Below are positions 7,772 through 16,171 of a DNA stretch of 34,291 nucleotides, in pieces (within the stretch, counting starts at the first letter, position 1; each line of letters opens with the position of its first letter). Below the pieces are notes generated by a model that saw only the letters and a list, made by a program, of their open reading frames with translations, searched no databases and was not told the DNA's origin. Position numbers and translations under genes: made by a program. This DNA comes from Acidimicrobiales bacterium (lineage in GTDB: Bacteria; Actinomycetota; Acidimicrobiia; Acidimicrobiales; Ilumatobacteraceae): assembly GCA_030832455.1 (NCBI GenBank), contig JAURJB010000011.1, forward strand, positions 1 through 34,291, given 5' to 3'.

Positions 7772-9109
7772 TCAATCAGAGCGCTTGCGAACTCGCAACT
7801 TGATGGGAGTAGATCCGAATTCGAACTTTTCACGAATACTGCGTTCAAGATAACGCAAATAGTGCTGTGGCAGTTCGCGATTGACAAACAACGTAAATGT
7901 TGGCGGATCGTTCGCACCTTGCAATGCATACAACACCCTTGCACCCGCACCGGCAGGCTGCTTCTGCTGCGCTTCAGCAATAACCCTGTTGACATCCTTC
8001 GTAGGAACTCGCTTGTGGTAATCGGCGATGCATTCTTGCAATATCGGCAACAGACGGTGCACACCTTTACCAGTTAAGGCTGAGAGTTTCAGAACAGGTG
8101 CGTCACCGATGAAGTACAACTTGCGCGTCATCTCGGTATCAATGTGCTCTCGACCATCAGCGTCAAGCGTTTCCCATTTATTCAACACCACGATGACCGG
8201 GCAACCAGCAGCATCGATTCTCTCTGCCAAGCGTTGATCCTGGCTGGTGATTCCTTCTTGGGCGTCGATCACGAGTAACGCAACATCGGACTCATCAACT
8301 GCACGAAGTGCGCGAACAAACGAGTAGTACTCGGCAGATTCATCAACTTTGCTTTTGCGTCGCATACCAGCGGTGTCCACAAAAACGATTGGTCCGTCTG
8401 GTGTGTCTACCTGTGTGTCGATTGCATCGCGTGTAGTTCCCGCCATGTCATGAGTGATTGATCGATCCTCTCCCACGAGACGATTGAACAGCGTGCTCTT
8501 ACCAACGTTTGGTCGTCCCACAATAGAAACTCGAGGAATACCGGACACTCCTCGTGGAAGCTTCTCTTCTTCAACCGCTTCAGGAGCGTTGACAGTTTCA
8601 AGAATCATGTCAAGAAGATCTCCAGATTTTCGACCGTGCAACGCCGACACGGGAACTGGTTCACCGAAACCAAGCTTCATGAAATCCCACCGATCGGCCT
8701 CACGTTTATCAGAGTCGATCTTGTTACTCACCACGATCACCGGACATGACAAACGCCGCAACCACAGTCCGATTTGCTCATCATCGTCGGTAACACCGAT
8801 TGCTGTATCAACAACGAACAACACCAAACTCGCTGATCTTGCCGCCTCTTCAACCTGACGACTTACCTTCGCGTCAAGCTCAGAGCCACCAGGCATCCAA
8901 CCACCGGTATCCACTAGGTTGAACTTCTTGCCGGTCCACTCAACCTCGCGTTCAAAACGATCGCGGGTGATTCCAGGCTGATCTTCAACAATTGCAACCT
9001 GTGAGCCCATAAAGCGATTGAACAACGTGCTCTTGCACACGTTGGGCCGACCAACGATCACAACAGTCGGCAGTTCTGGCTGCTCTAATGGCATCACTTC
9101 GTTCGTCAC
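7772..9109 (-). CDS. der: GTPase Der (EngA), ribosome assembly
   Basis: A 445-residue tandem GTPase needed for 50S subunit maturation. The first G domain (about 14-175) has DTGG at 67-70 and NKID at 129-132, but its P-loop reads GRPNVCKS at 20-27, with Cys at position 25 where the family has an essential Gly. The second domain has an intact GRPNVGKS at 198-205, followed by DTAG and NKWE motifs. The C-terminal KH-like domain ends with KFEFGSTPIKLRVRKRSD. Length is normal. The codon at 9035-9037 is TGC, one base from GGC. The start is GTG at 9109, with TAGAAT 6 bases upstream. A small zinc-ribbon gene and tRNA-Pro follow; cmk, which often adjoins der in actinobacteria, is absent here. Confidence 0.97.
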   Translation of the reverse strand: MTNEVMPLEQPELPTVVIVGRPNVCKSTLFNRFMGSQVAIVEDQPGITRDRFEREVEWTGKKFNLVDTGGWMPGGSELDAKVSRQVEEAARSASLVLFVVDTAIGVTDDDEQIGLWLRRLSCPVIVVSNKIDSDKREADRWDFMKLGFGEPVPVSALHGRKSGDLLDMILETVNAPEAVEEEKLPRGVSGIPRVSIVGRPNVGKSTLFNRLVGEDRSITHDMAGTTRDAIDTQVDTPDGPIVFVDTAGMRRKSKVDESAEYYSFVRALRAVDESDVALLVIDAQEGITSQDQRLAERIDAAGCPVIVVLNKWETLDADGREHIDTEMTRKLYFIGDAPVLKLSALTGKGVHRLLPILQECIADYHKRVPTKDVNRVIAEAQQKQPAGAGARVLYALQGANDPPTFTLFVNRELPQHYLRYLERSIREKFEFGSTPIKLRVRKRSD

Positions 9110-9121
9110 TTGTTCATTCTA
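9110..9121 (-). promoter_or_regulatory. Putative leaderless -10 promoter of der
   Basis: On the minus strand TAGAAT (9121-9116) is followed by six bases and the GTG at 9109. It is the best -10 match of the set. It lies in the 78-base divergent gap shared with ispH. Confidence 0.55.
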
Positions 9122-9173
9122 CTGTCGAACACTAAACATTGGTCTTAGCCCGAATTCGACAAAAGCACTGAAG

Positions 9174-9187
9174 TATTCTCTGTAGCA
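9174..9187 (+). promoter_or_regulatory. Putative leaderless -10 promoter of ispH
   Basis: TATTCT at 9174-9179 is followed by eight bases and the GTG at 9188. There is no Shine-Dalgarno sequence. Confidence 0.45.
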
Positions 9188-10267
9188 GTGCACAACATCC
9201 AAGCATCTCTCGACAACGGAGACCCGATCAAGCCGTCCTCAGTTGACAAGGTCCTCCTCGCTGCGCCACGCGGCTTTTGTGCTGGTGTCGAAATGGCGAT
9301 CAAGGCTCTGGCGTGGATGGTTCGCACATTTCCCTCCCCCGTGTACTGCTATCACGAGATTGTGCACAATCAGGCCGTTGTTGATCGATTCCTAAAACTC
9401 GGCGTGATCTTTATTGATGATATTTCTGAAGTTCCGCTTGGCAAACCAATCATGTTGTCGGCACATGGATCAGCACCAGAAGTCGTTGCACTTGCACGGC
9501 AGCGCGGGAGTTACGTCGTCGATTCGGTATGTCCTCTTGTTACCAAGGTCCATCATGAAGTCCGAGTTCGAGCCGGCAAGGGATACCAAATTGTGTATGT
9601 CGGACACGATGGCCACGAAGAGGCTGTCGGCACCATGGCTGTCGCTCCGCATGCGATTTCGCGTGTTGAATCGCTCGATGAAGTTACAGCACTCCCAGAT
9701 TTTGAACAACCCGTAGCGCTTCTCGCACAGACCACTTTGTCGCATCGTGATTGGGCGGGAATCGCAGATGCAGTACGTGTGAAATACCCTTCGGTGTGGT
9801 CCCCAGGGCGAAGCGATCTGTGCTTTGCCACGACAAACCGTCAGAGCGCACTGTTGCAAATTGCATCGCAATGTGATTCGGTCATTGTGATTGGCTCGGC
9901 AAACTCATCGAATACCCGAGCACTTGAAAAACTTGCAAAGGACGAAGGTTGTAACGACGTATACAGAATCAACGGAGTTGATGAGCTTCCACACACGCTG
10001 TACGGAGTGGTCGGGGTCACCGCAGGTGCATCAGCGCCAGAAGACCTGGTCAACGAAGTTCTTGCCTTCCTCAACCCTGTAAATGGCGTTGAAGAAGTTC
10101 GCATTACGCGTGAAGATGAGTACTTTCCACCGCCACGCAACATTCGTCAACTGCAACTCGCCATAGAGACTGCAGCACTCGCGCTTCTTGGGGCCCACGT
10201 GACACCGCAAACTACCGTTGACGACCGATTGGTCAGTGCAAGTGATGTGCTCACGTCACTTGATTGA
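9188..10267 (+). CDS. ispH: 4-hydroxy-3-methylbut-2-enyl diphosphate reductase
   Basis: A 359-residue enzyme (IspH/LytB) for the last step of the MEP pathway, reducing HMBPP to IPP and DMAPP. All three Fe-S cluster cysteines are visible: C31 in PRGFCAGV, C115 in SVCPLVTKVH and C212 in DLCFATTNRQ. EIVHN at 57-61 and HGSAPEV at 93-99 are the usual substrate-pocket motifs. Length is slightly above the E. coli form because of an N-terminal extension of about 20 residues. The GTG start at 9188 follows a TATTCT hexamer. A later start near the conserved VLLAAPRGF is possible but I see no better start site. It is convergent with the acyl-CoA dehydrogenase gene. Confidence 0.96.
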   Translation: MHNIQASLDNGDPIKPSSVDKVLLAAPRGFCAGVEMAIKALAWMVRTFPSPVYCYHEIVHNQAVVDRFLKLGVIFIDDISEVPLGKPIMLSAHGSAPEVVALARQRGSYVVDSVCPLVTKVHHEVRVRAGKGYQIVYVGHDGHEEAVGTMAVAPHAISRVESLDEVTALPDFEQPVALLAQTTLSHRDWAGIADAVRVKYPSVWSPGRSDLCFATTNRQSALLQIASQCDSVIVIGSANSSNTRALEKLAKDEGCNDVYRINGVDELPHTLYGVVGVTAGASAPEDLVNEVLAFLNPVNGVEEVRITREDEYFPPPRNIRQLQLAIETAALALLGAHVTPQTTVDDRLVSASDVLTSLD

Positions 10268-10279
10268 CACACTGAGAAT

Positions 10280-11479
10280 TTAGTTTCTTGGAACTTTGCT
10301 CCACGGAATTTCACGATCAACACGCACATCCCCTGGTAGCCCAAGAACGCGTTCACCAAGGATGTTACGCATTACCTCACTGGTTCCGCCTTCAATGCTG
10401 TTGGCACGCGCCCTCAAAAAGGCCTTTGGAATTGAGTCAAAACTCATCGCGGTATCTGGACGTACCATTTCATAGCTGCCGTACAGCATTCCTTCAGCTC
10501 CAAGCAACTTGATACAGAACTCATAAGTTTCCTTATTGAGGTCAGCACTTGCCATTTTGCCGATTGACCCTTCTGGACCAGGCACACCCATTTTCCTGCT
10601 TTGCCCTGCACGGATGTTGGTAAGACGCGCAACCTCTGCTCGTATCCACAACTTCATTAACTGATCTTTTGTTGCGAGGTCTTGAGATTCAACCGGTTTC
10701 TGTTGCCACAATCTCACTGCTTCCCTGATTGGACCAGAACCTTTTTGGGGAATCGCACCACCGATTGCGACTCGCTCATTCATGAGTGTCGTGAGACTCA
10801 CCCGCCAACCGTCTCCAACGTTTCCCAGAGTTTCCGATACGGGAACTCTGGTATCTGTGAAATACACCTCGTTGAATTCTGCTTCGCCCGTCATCTGTCG
10901 AAGTGGACGAACCTCCACGCCTTGCGCTTGCATATCGACGACTACTGCTGTGAGCCCGGCATGTTTCACCGCATCTGCGTCGGTGCGAACAACTAACAAG
11001 CCCCACTTAGAAAGGTGCGCCAAAGTTGTCCATACTTTTTGTCCATTGATGATCCACTCTTCACCATCACGAACGCCCTTTGCTGAGAGCCCAGCAAAAT
11101 CGGAGCCCGAGCCAGGTTCAGAAAACAACTGACACCAAATCTCTTCTCCAGTGAACAAAGGGCGAAGATAACGATCTTTTTGTTCAGCAGTTCCCCACTC
11201 GACAACAGTTGGACCACACATTCCATAACCGATTGGATTACGCGCATAGGAACTTGGGCCACCTGCACGCGCAATCTTTTCATTGACAATCTTTTGAAAC
11301 TTTGGACTGACGTCCAACCCCCCTGACCCGACAGGAAAATGCACCCACGCCAAACCCATGTCATATTGAGCCCCGAGAAACTCCACTGCGTGTGTGGACG
11401 ACGGCGGGTACTGAGACACAAGCTGGTCTGTCAGTTCAGCAACCCGTTGCTCTTGTCCTGCTAACACATCAGTGGCCAT
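10280..11479 (-). CDS. Acyl-CoA dehydrogenase (FadE-type)
   Basis: A 399-residue flavoprotein that introduces the alpha-beta double bond into acyl-CoA. The FAD/substrate-binding segment FSEPGSGSDFAGL is at 119-131, KVWTT at 148-152 lies in the middle beta domain, and the C-terminal helical domain ends with EGGTSEVMRNILGERVLGLP, where E363 is the likely catalytic base. The tail VDREIPWSKVPR is common in actinobacterial FadE paralogues for steroid, branched or aromatic acyl-CoA, so chain specificity is open. AAAGGAGTGTT before the ATG is a strong ribosome binding site, so this gene is not leaderless. The SirB1-type gene lies upstream on the same strand. Confidence 0.94.
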   Translation of the reverse strand: MATDVLAGQEQRVAELTDQLVSQYPPSSTHAVEFLGAQYDMGLAWVHFPVGSGGLDVSPKFQKIVNEKIARAGGPSSYARNPIGYGMCGPTVVEWGTAEQKDRYLRPLFTGEEIWCQLFSEPGSGSDFAGLSAKGVRDGEEWIINGQKVWTTLAHLSKWGLLVVRTDADAVKHAGLTAVVVDMQAQGVEVRPLRQMTGEAEFNEVYFTDTRVPVSETLGNVGDGWRVSLTTLMNERVAIGGAIPQKGSGPIREAVRLWQQKPVESQDLATKDQLMKLWIRAEVARLTNIRAGQSRKMGVPGPEGSIGKMASADLNKETYEFCIKLLGAEGMLYGSYEMVRPDTAMSFDSIPKAFLRARANSIEGGTSEVMRNILGERVLGLPGDVRVDREIPWSKVPRN

Positions 11480-11547
11480 AACACTCCTTTAGCGTCCGCT
11501 GGGCACACGATAATTCATTATTCATTGACACATACAACCGAGAGCCA

Positions 11548-12225
11548 CTAGTTGGACCGACGAAGTAACTTGGCGAATTCAGTTGACTCAACGGCAGCAA
11601 TCTCGGGAATATGTGTCCGCAAACGCATTACCCAACGCAGATTCGCCATATCGCCGCGCCTGCGATAAATCGATTTCAGATTGCTGAGTGTGCGAATCAC
11701 CATGATTCTCGAATCTGACGGTTCCAAAAATTCCGCACTCCAATTATCTAATTGTGTGATGGATTCATAGAGGGACCTGCATTCTTGTGCCGAAAGCGAA
11801 CGCGATGAGTGAAATGGATCAAAAAACAAGATGCCTGCTCCCTCGCCTGAGCGACATAAGAAATGTCCAGGCATACCAACGCCAATGATTGGAATACCCA
11901 CGCGACGACCCACCTCGATCGCAATTGCACTCAACGTGATCGGAATTCCCAGTTTTCTTGTCATCACCTGATTCAACAAAGAATTAGCGGGATCGTCATA
12001 CTCAACTGAGTTGCCAACAAAACCCGATGGACCAAACAGTTCGGCCATTAGTTCAACGGCTGTTGTTGCGGTCATCTGATCGGCTAACTCATCAAGCCGA
12101 ACAAGCACCGACTGCGGATCGATCTCAGAATTAGCGCACCAACAGATGATTGCCAACGCCTCATCTAGCGCAACGGGGCCACCTCGAGTGTGGAATAGTT
12201 CCCGAAACCGCTCTTCATGCACCAT
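11548..12225 (-). CDS. SirB1/transglutaminase-like protein
   Basis: A 225-residue protein of the SirB1 N-terminal, transglutaminase-like family. The signature is NSLLNQVMTRKLGIPITLSA near residues 83-102, then EVGRRVGIPIIGVGMPGHFL with the conserved GHF, and FFDPF. The C-terminal third (RTLSNLKSIYRRRGDMANLR) resembles the TPR-like helices found in these proteins. The catalytic Cys of true transglutaminases is replaced in this subfamily, so enzymatic activity is doubtful. Biochemical function is unknown. It is divergent from the acyl-CoA synthetase, with 65 bases between starts, and lies 68 bases upstream of the acyl-CoA dehydrogenase. Confidence 0.85.
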   Translation of the reverse strand: MVHEERFRELFHTRGGPVALDEALAIICWCANSEIDPQSVLVRLDELADQMTATTAVELMAELFGPSGFVGNSVEYDDPANSLLNQVMTRKLGIPITLSAIAIEVGRRVGIPIIGVGMPGHFLCRSGEGAGILFFDPFHSSRSLSAQECRSLYESITQLDNWSAEFLEPSDSRIMVIRTLSNLKSIYRRRGDMANLRWVMRLRTHIPEIAAVESTEFAKLLRRSN

Positions 12226-12277
12226 GTGACTGTATCCACCAAAGACCGAACCTTAGATTTACCCTCTCGCGAAGTAC

Positions 12278-12290
12278 TACCGTTGCCACC
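12278..12290 (+). promoter_or_regulatory. Putative leaderless -10 promoter of the acyl-CoA synthetase unit
   Basis: TACCGT at 12278-12283 is followed by seven bases and the ATG at 12291. It would drive the five-gene unit 12291-17311. No ribosome binding site is seen before the ATG. Confidence 0.4.
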
Positions 12291-13844
12291 ATGTATCCCG
12301 GTCACTTTGCCGCAATCAGTCCCGATAAGCCCGCAGTCATCGACGCGCAAACAGGGGCAATCCTCACTTATGCGCAGCTCGATAACGCCGCGAACAAGAT
12401 CAGCAACCTGCTTCGACAGAGTGGTTTGCAAGTTGGTGACCACATCGCGCTGTGCCTCGAGAATCACCCGCGTTACTTCGAAATCATTTGGGGATGCCAT
12501 TACGCGGGATTGATTTACACCGCGTGCTCGAGCAGACTCACCTCAGATGAGTTGACATATATCCTCAACGATTGCGGAGCAAAGGCTTACATCACTTCGC
12601 ATTACAAAGCCGATCAAGCTCAAGAGATTGCAGCCACGATTCCCCTTGTCGAACTTCGACTCATGCTTGATGGAACCATTCCCGGATTCGACAGTTTTGA
12701 AGATGCGGTTGAGCGATCGTCTGAAACTCCTCTTGAGGAACGGATTGATGGGACCGACATGCTGTATTCGAGTGGCACAACAGGACGCCCGAAGGGTGTT
12801 CGTTTGCAATTTCCGCGAAATCCCCTTGGATCGCCAAACGCGCTTACCGGGCTCGCGCAGTTTCTTCTCGGTTTTGATGAACATGTTGTCTACCTGTCAC
12901 CCGCTCCGCTGTATCACGCTGCGCCTTTGCGTTGGAACATGTCGGTACACCGCACGGGTGGAACATCAATCGTCATGGACCATTTCGATGCTGAGCAGTT
13001 CTTGCACTGTGTTGAAAAATTCAGCGTTACGCACACACAAACTGTTCCAACGATGTTCGTTCGAATGTTGAAGTTGCCTGATGCAACTAAACAGAAATAT
13101 GACGTATCGAGTTTGTCGTATGTATTCCATGCCGCCGCTCCTTGCCCGATTGAGACGAAACGATCGATGATCAATTGGTTTGGACCAGTGATTCATGAGT
13201 ACTACGCAGGAAGCGAAGGTAACGGTTTCGTCTATTGCAACACCGAGCAATGGCTCGCGCATCCAGGTACCGTTGGAATGGCATTAAACGCAACCATTCA
13301 CATCCTCGATGATAAAGGAAACGTGTTACCTGTTGGCGAAACGGGAACCGTCTTTTTTGAAAGTACAGCCACTTTCGAATATCACAACGATCCGGAGAAG
13401 ACACAAGCCTCACGCGATCCACAAGGGCGAGGTTGGTCAACTCTTGGCGATATTGGCTATGTCGACCACGACAACTTTCTCTATCTCACCGACCGCAAGG
13501 CGTACATGATTATTAGTGGTGGAGTCAACATCTATCCACAAGAGGCAGAGAACGCGTTGATACATCACCCAGACGTCATTGACGTTGCCGTATTCGGAAT
13601 CCCACATGAAGAATTTGGTGAAGAGGTCAAAGCAGTTGTACAACCGGTAACCATGCCAACGTCAGCCAAAGAGAGCGCCGAACTCAGCGCACGTCTGATC
13701 GCGTATTGCAAAGAATCTCTCGCAGATTTCAAATGCCCCCGCAGTATTGACTTCCGCGAAGAGTTGCCACGGCATCCGACCGGAAAGCTTTACAAGCGCT
13801 TGCTGAAGGATGAATATTGGGCCAATTCAGGCCGCAAAATTTAG
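12291..13844 (+). CDS. Acyl-CoA synthetase (FadD-type, AMP-binding)
   Basis: A 517-residue ANL-superfamily ligase that activates a carboxylate as acyl-AMP and then acyl-CoA. The P-loop YSSGTTGRPKG is at 159-169, EYYAGSEG at 303-310 binds the adenine, TLGDIG at 384-389 supplies the ribose-binding Asp, and PTGKLYKR at 496-503 has the catalytic Lys K499. The opening MYPGHFA..SPDKPAV is typical of actinobacterial FadD proteins acting on medium-chain, branched or steroid side-chain acids; the substrate is not certain. I start at 12291 because the longer frame crosses the divergent SirB1 gene. The phosphodiesterase gene begins 10 bases downstream. Confidence 0.93.
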   Translation: MYPGHFAAISPDKPAVIDAQTGAILTYAQLDNAANKISNLLRQSGLQVGDHIALCLENHPRYFEIIWGCHYAGLIYTACSSRLTSDELTYILNDCGAKAYITSHYKADQAQEIAATIPLVELRLMLDGTIPGFDSFEDAVERSSETPLEERIDGTDMLYSSGTTGRPKGVRLQFPRNPLGSPNALTGLAQFLLGFDEHVVYLSPAPLYHAAPLRWNMSVHRTGGTSIVMDHFDAEQFLHCVEKFSVTHTQTVPTMFVRMLKLPDATKQKYDVSSLSYVFHAAAPCPIETKRSMINWFGPVIHEYYAGSEGNGFVYCNTEQWLAHPGTVGMALNATIHILDDKGNVLPVGETGTVFFESTATFEYHNDPEKTQASRDPQGRGWSTLGDIGYVDHDNFLYLTDRKAYMIISGGVNIYPQEAENALIHHPDVIDVAVFGIPHEEFGEEVKAVVQPVTMPTSAKESAELSARLIAYCKESLADFKCPRSIDFREELPRHPTGKLYKRLLKDEYWANSGRKI

Positions 13845-13853
13845 TTCATCATC

Positions 13854-14606
13854 ATGACCCATCCTTTTTTACAGGAGAACAAACCCATCGCATTTGCTCA
13901 TCGCGGTGGAGCAAGCGATGCTCCCGAGAACACGTTGCCTGCGTTCCAGAGGGCAATCGACCTGGGCTATCGGTATTTAGAAACCGATGTTCATGCAACG
14001 AGCGATGGTGTTCTTCTTGCATTTCACGATGACGATCTGTTGCGAACCTGTGGTCAGCCAGGAGTGATTAGTGAGATGACCTATGAGCAGGTTAAGAACT
14101 TTCGCATCAATGGAACTGAACCGATTCCGTTAATGCAACAGATATTTGACGCATGGCCAGACGCGCGTATCAATATTGACTGCAAATCCGACAATGCGCT
14201 TCAACCACTCGTCAAAATACTTCAAGACTCTGGACTGTTGGATCGAGTGTGCGTTGGATCATTTAGCGACAAGCGGCTTGCATCGTTACGTGAGATATTT
14301 GGACCGGCGCTGTGCACCTCGCTTGGACCACGCGAGGTTGCAAAACTGCGAGTACGCAGCTGGATTGGGCCACAACGGGTCTTCCCTGGCGCGTACGCCG
14401 CCCAAGTGCCTCATAAGCAAGGCCCGCTCACCATCACCGATAAAAAATTTGTGGAAGCCGCCCATGAATCTGGCTTGCATGTGCATGTGTGGACCATCGA
14501 TGATCCACAAGAGATGAATCATCTGTTTGATTTGGGCGTAGACGGCATCATGACAGATCGACCATCTGTACTCAAAGACGTCATGATCGAGCGTGGTAGT
14601 TGGTGA
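13854..14606 (+). CDS. Glycerophosphodiester phosphodiesterase
   Basis: A 250-residue GDPD-family enzyme that hydrolyses glycerophosphodiesters to glycerol-3-phosphate and an alcohol. The active-site parts are present: H16-R17 in FAHRGG, the acidic pair E43 and D45 in LETDVH, H58 in LLAFHDDDL, and the DCKSD segment near 108-112. The end HVHVWTIDDPQEMNHLFDLG followed by GVDGIMTDRP is characteristic of the family. No signal peptide is seen, so it probably acts in the cytosol on imported or recycled diesters. Its TGA overlaps the GTG start of the ABC ATPase by four bases, indicating translational coupling. Confidence 0.95.
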   Translation: MTHPFLQENKPIAFAHRGGASDAPENTLPAFQRAIDLGYRYLETDVHATSDGVLLAFHDDDLLRTCGQPGVISEMTYEQVKNFRINGTEPIPLMQQIFDAWPDARINIDCKSDNALQPLVKILQDSGLLDRVCVGSFSDKRLASLREIFGPALCTSLGPREVAKLRVRSWIGPQRVFPGAYAAQVPHKQGPLTITDKKFVEAAHESGLHVHVWTIDDPQEMNHLFDLGVDGIMTDRPSVLKDVMIERGSW

Positions 14607-15334
14607 TACCAGTTCTTGAATTCATCGACGTAAGTCATCAGTTTCCTGATTCAACACTGGCTCTAGGCAGTACGAACCTGCAACTCAATCCAGGAGAGTT
14701 TGTGTCCATTGTTGGCCCAAGTGGATGTGGCAAAAGCACATTGCTCCGCATAGCCAGTGGACTCCTTGAGCCAAGTTCTGGATCAGTCATACGCAATGGA
14801 TCGCTGCAATTTGTATTTCAAGATTCAACGCTTTTGCCGTGGCGCAACGTTCGTAAAAACATAGCCCTCAATCTCGAACTAGATGATGTCGATCGACATG
14901 AGATCAACAGACGAGTCGACAATGTACTGCAACTTGTCAGCATGCAAGACAGTGCCGAAAAAATACCCCGCCAGCTTTCTGGCGGCATGAAGATGCGTAC
15001 ATCACTCGCCCGATCGCTGGTCTGTGAGCCTGACATTTTTTTATTTGACGAACCGTTTTCCGCACTAGACGAATTTTCTCGAGAGCGTCTCAACTCGGAC
15101 TTGCGAGCGATTCTTGCGAGAATCAACGCAGCCTCGCTGTTTATCACTCACTCAATATCCGAAGCAGTATTTCTTTCAGATCGAGTATTGGTAATGTCGC
15201 CACGACCTGGACATATCATCGAAGAGTTCGTCATCCCTTTTGGCAGCGTGCGAGATGACGAGCTGCGCTACACACCGGAATTTGCTTTATTGACCGGACG
15301 CATCGCGTCTACGTTTCGGAGTATCCAGCGATGA
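14603..15334 (+). CDS. ABC transporter ATP-binding protein, NitT/TauT type
   Basis: A 243-residue ABC ATPase of the nitrate/sulfonate/taurine class. Walker A is GPSGCGKST at 38-46, the Q-loop FVFQD is near 70-74, the signature LSGGM is at 125-129, Walker B DIFLFDEP is at 144-151, and the switch His is H183 in ITHS. The residues after the signature are KMR where QR is commoner. I use the GTG at 14603, which overlaps the phosphodiesterase stop in a GTGA. The permease start overlaps its own stop as ATGA. It would power import through the adjacent permease and lipoprotein; the substrate is unknown. Confidence 0.95.
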   Translation: MIPVLEFIDVSHQFPDSTLALGSTNLQLNPGEFVSIVGPSGCGKSTLLRIASGLLEPSSGSVIRNGSLQFVFQDSTLLPWRNVRKNIALNLELDDVDRHEINRRVDNVLQLVSMQDSAEKIPRQLSGGMKMRTSLARSLVCEPDIFLFDEPFSALDEFSRERLNSDLRAILARINAASLFITHSISEAVFLSDRVLVMSPRPGHIIEEFVIPFGSVRDDELRYTPEFALLTGRIASTFRSIQR

Positions 15335-16143
15335 TTTATGTACGCACGATTAAAAAAACCATGGTCTCTCTCGTTGGACCAACGGCGGTGTTCGTCGCGT
15401 TCATCTCAGCGTGGTATGCGGTTGCATATTCTCTCGACAACAATTTTTCGCCTGCTTCTGGAAAGCCAATGATCGTTCCGCCTCCCCATCGATTGTTCGA
15501 GGATTTCTCAGGAACTGTTCGCGATCGAATTTTTACTGCCTTAGCCATCAGTACACGCACCGCGTTGACAGGCTTAGCGATATCGGCTGTTCTCGGGGTA
15601 TTCCTGGGAATATTGATGGCACAGGCAAAGTGGATCGAGCGGTCGCTATGGCCGCACCTTATTGCTTTACAGGTCACTCCGATCATCGCCATCGTTCCAT
15701 TGATGATCCGGCTTATCGGCGCCAACTTCACAGCACGTGTTGTTGTAACTGTCATCATTTCGATTTTCCCAATCGTTTCGAATACGTTGTTTGGCATCCA
15801 GTCCGTTCCACAAGGTCTTCGAGATCTATTTCGACTGCACAATTGCACGCGATTTACCGTTTTAGTGAAATTGCAATTGCCCTATGCATCACCAGCGATA
15901 TTTACTGGACTTCGCGTCTCTGCTGGCCTTGCAGTTATTGGAGCAATCGTTGGGGACTTCTTTTTCACGAGGGGCGACCCGGGCCTTGGACAGTTGATCA
16001 CATTCTTTTTCCTCAATAATTTGTCGGGACCAATGTTCATCACCGCTCTGTTTGCGACCCTGTTAGGTCTTATGCTGTTCCTCGGATTCGGACTTGTCAA
16101 TCGTGTCGTCGTTGGACGTTGGCACGAAACCTCAACTCTGTAA
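15331..16143 (+). CDS. ABC transporter permease, NitT/TauT type
   Basis: A 270-residue binding-protein-dependent permease with about six membrane helices. An N-terminal helix (MVSLVGPTAVFVAFISAWYA) precedes a periplasmic segment, then the core begins at TRTALTGLAISAVLGVFLGI. The cytoplasmic coupling helix is around LPYASPAIFTGLRVSAGLAV, the EAA-like loop of SsuC/TauC permeases. It overlaps the ATPase gene by four bases and is followed after 28 bases by the binding protein gene, so the importer is complete. Confidence 0.93.
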   Translation: MIYVRTIKKTMVSLVGPTAVFVAFISAWYAVAYSLDNNFSPASGKPMIVPPPHRLFEDFSGTVRDRIFTALAISTRTALTGLAISAVLGVFLGILMAQAKWIERSLWPHLIALQVTPIIAIVPLMIRLIGANFTARVVVTVIISIFPIVSNTLFGIQSVPQGLRDLFRLHNCTRFTVLVKLQLPYASPAIFTGLRVSAGLAVIGAIVGDFFFTRGDPGLGQLITFFFLNNLSGPMFITALFATLLGLMLFLGFGLVNRVVVGRWHETSTL

Positions 16144-16171
16144 CCCATCACCATCATCAACAGGAGACCCT

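Noticed and set aside
12285-12293. Kozak-like GCCACCATG before the acyl-CoA synthetase
   Set aside because: This is a bacterial genome; the match is coincidental.
15336-15848. A 170-codon minus-strand frame
   Set aside because: It is antisense to the ABC permease and has a shadow-like composition.
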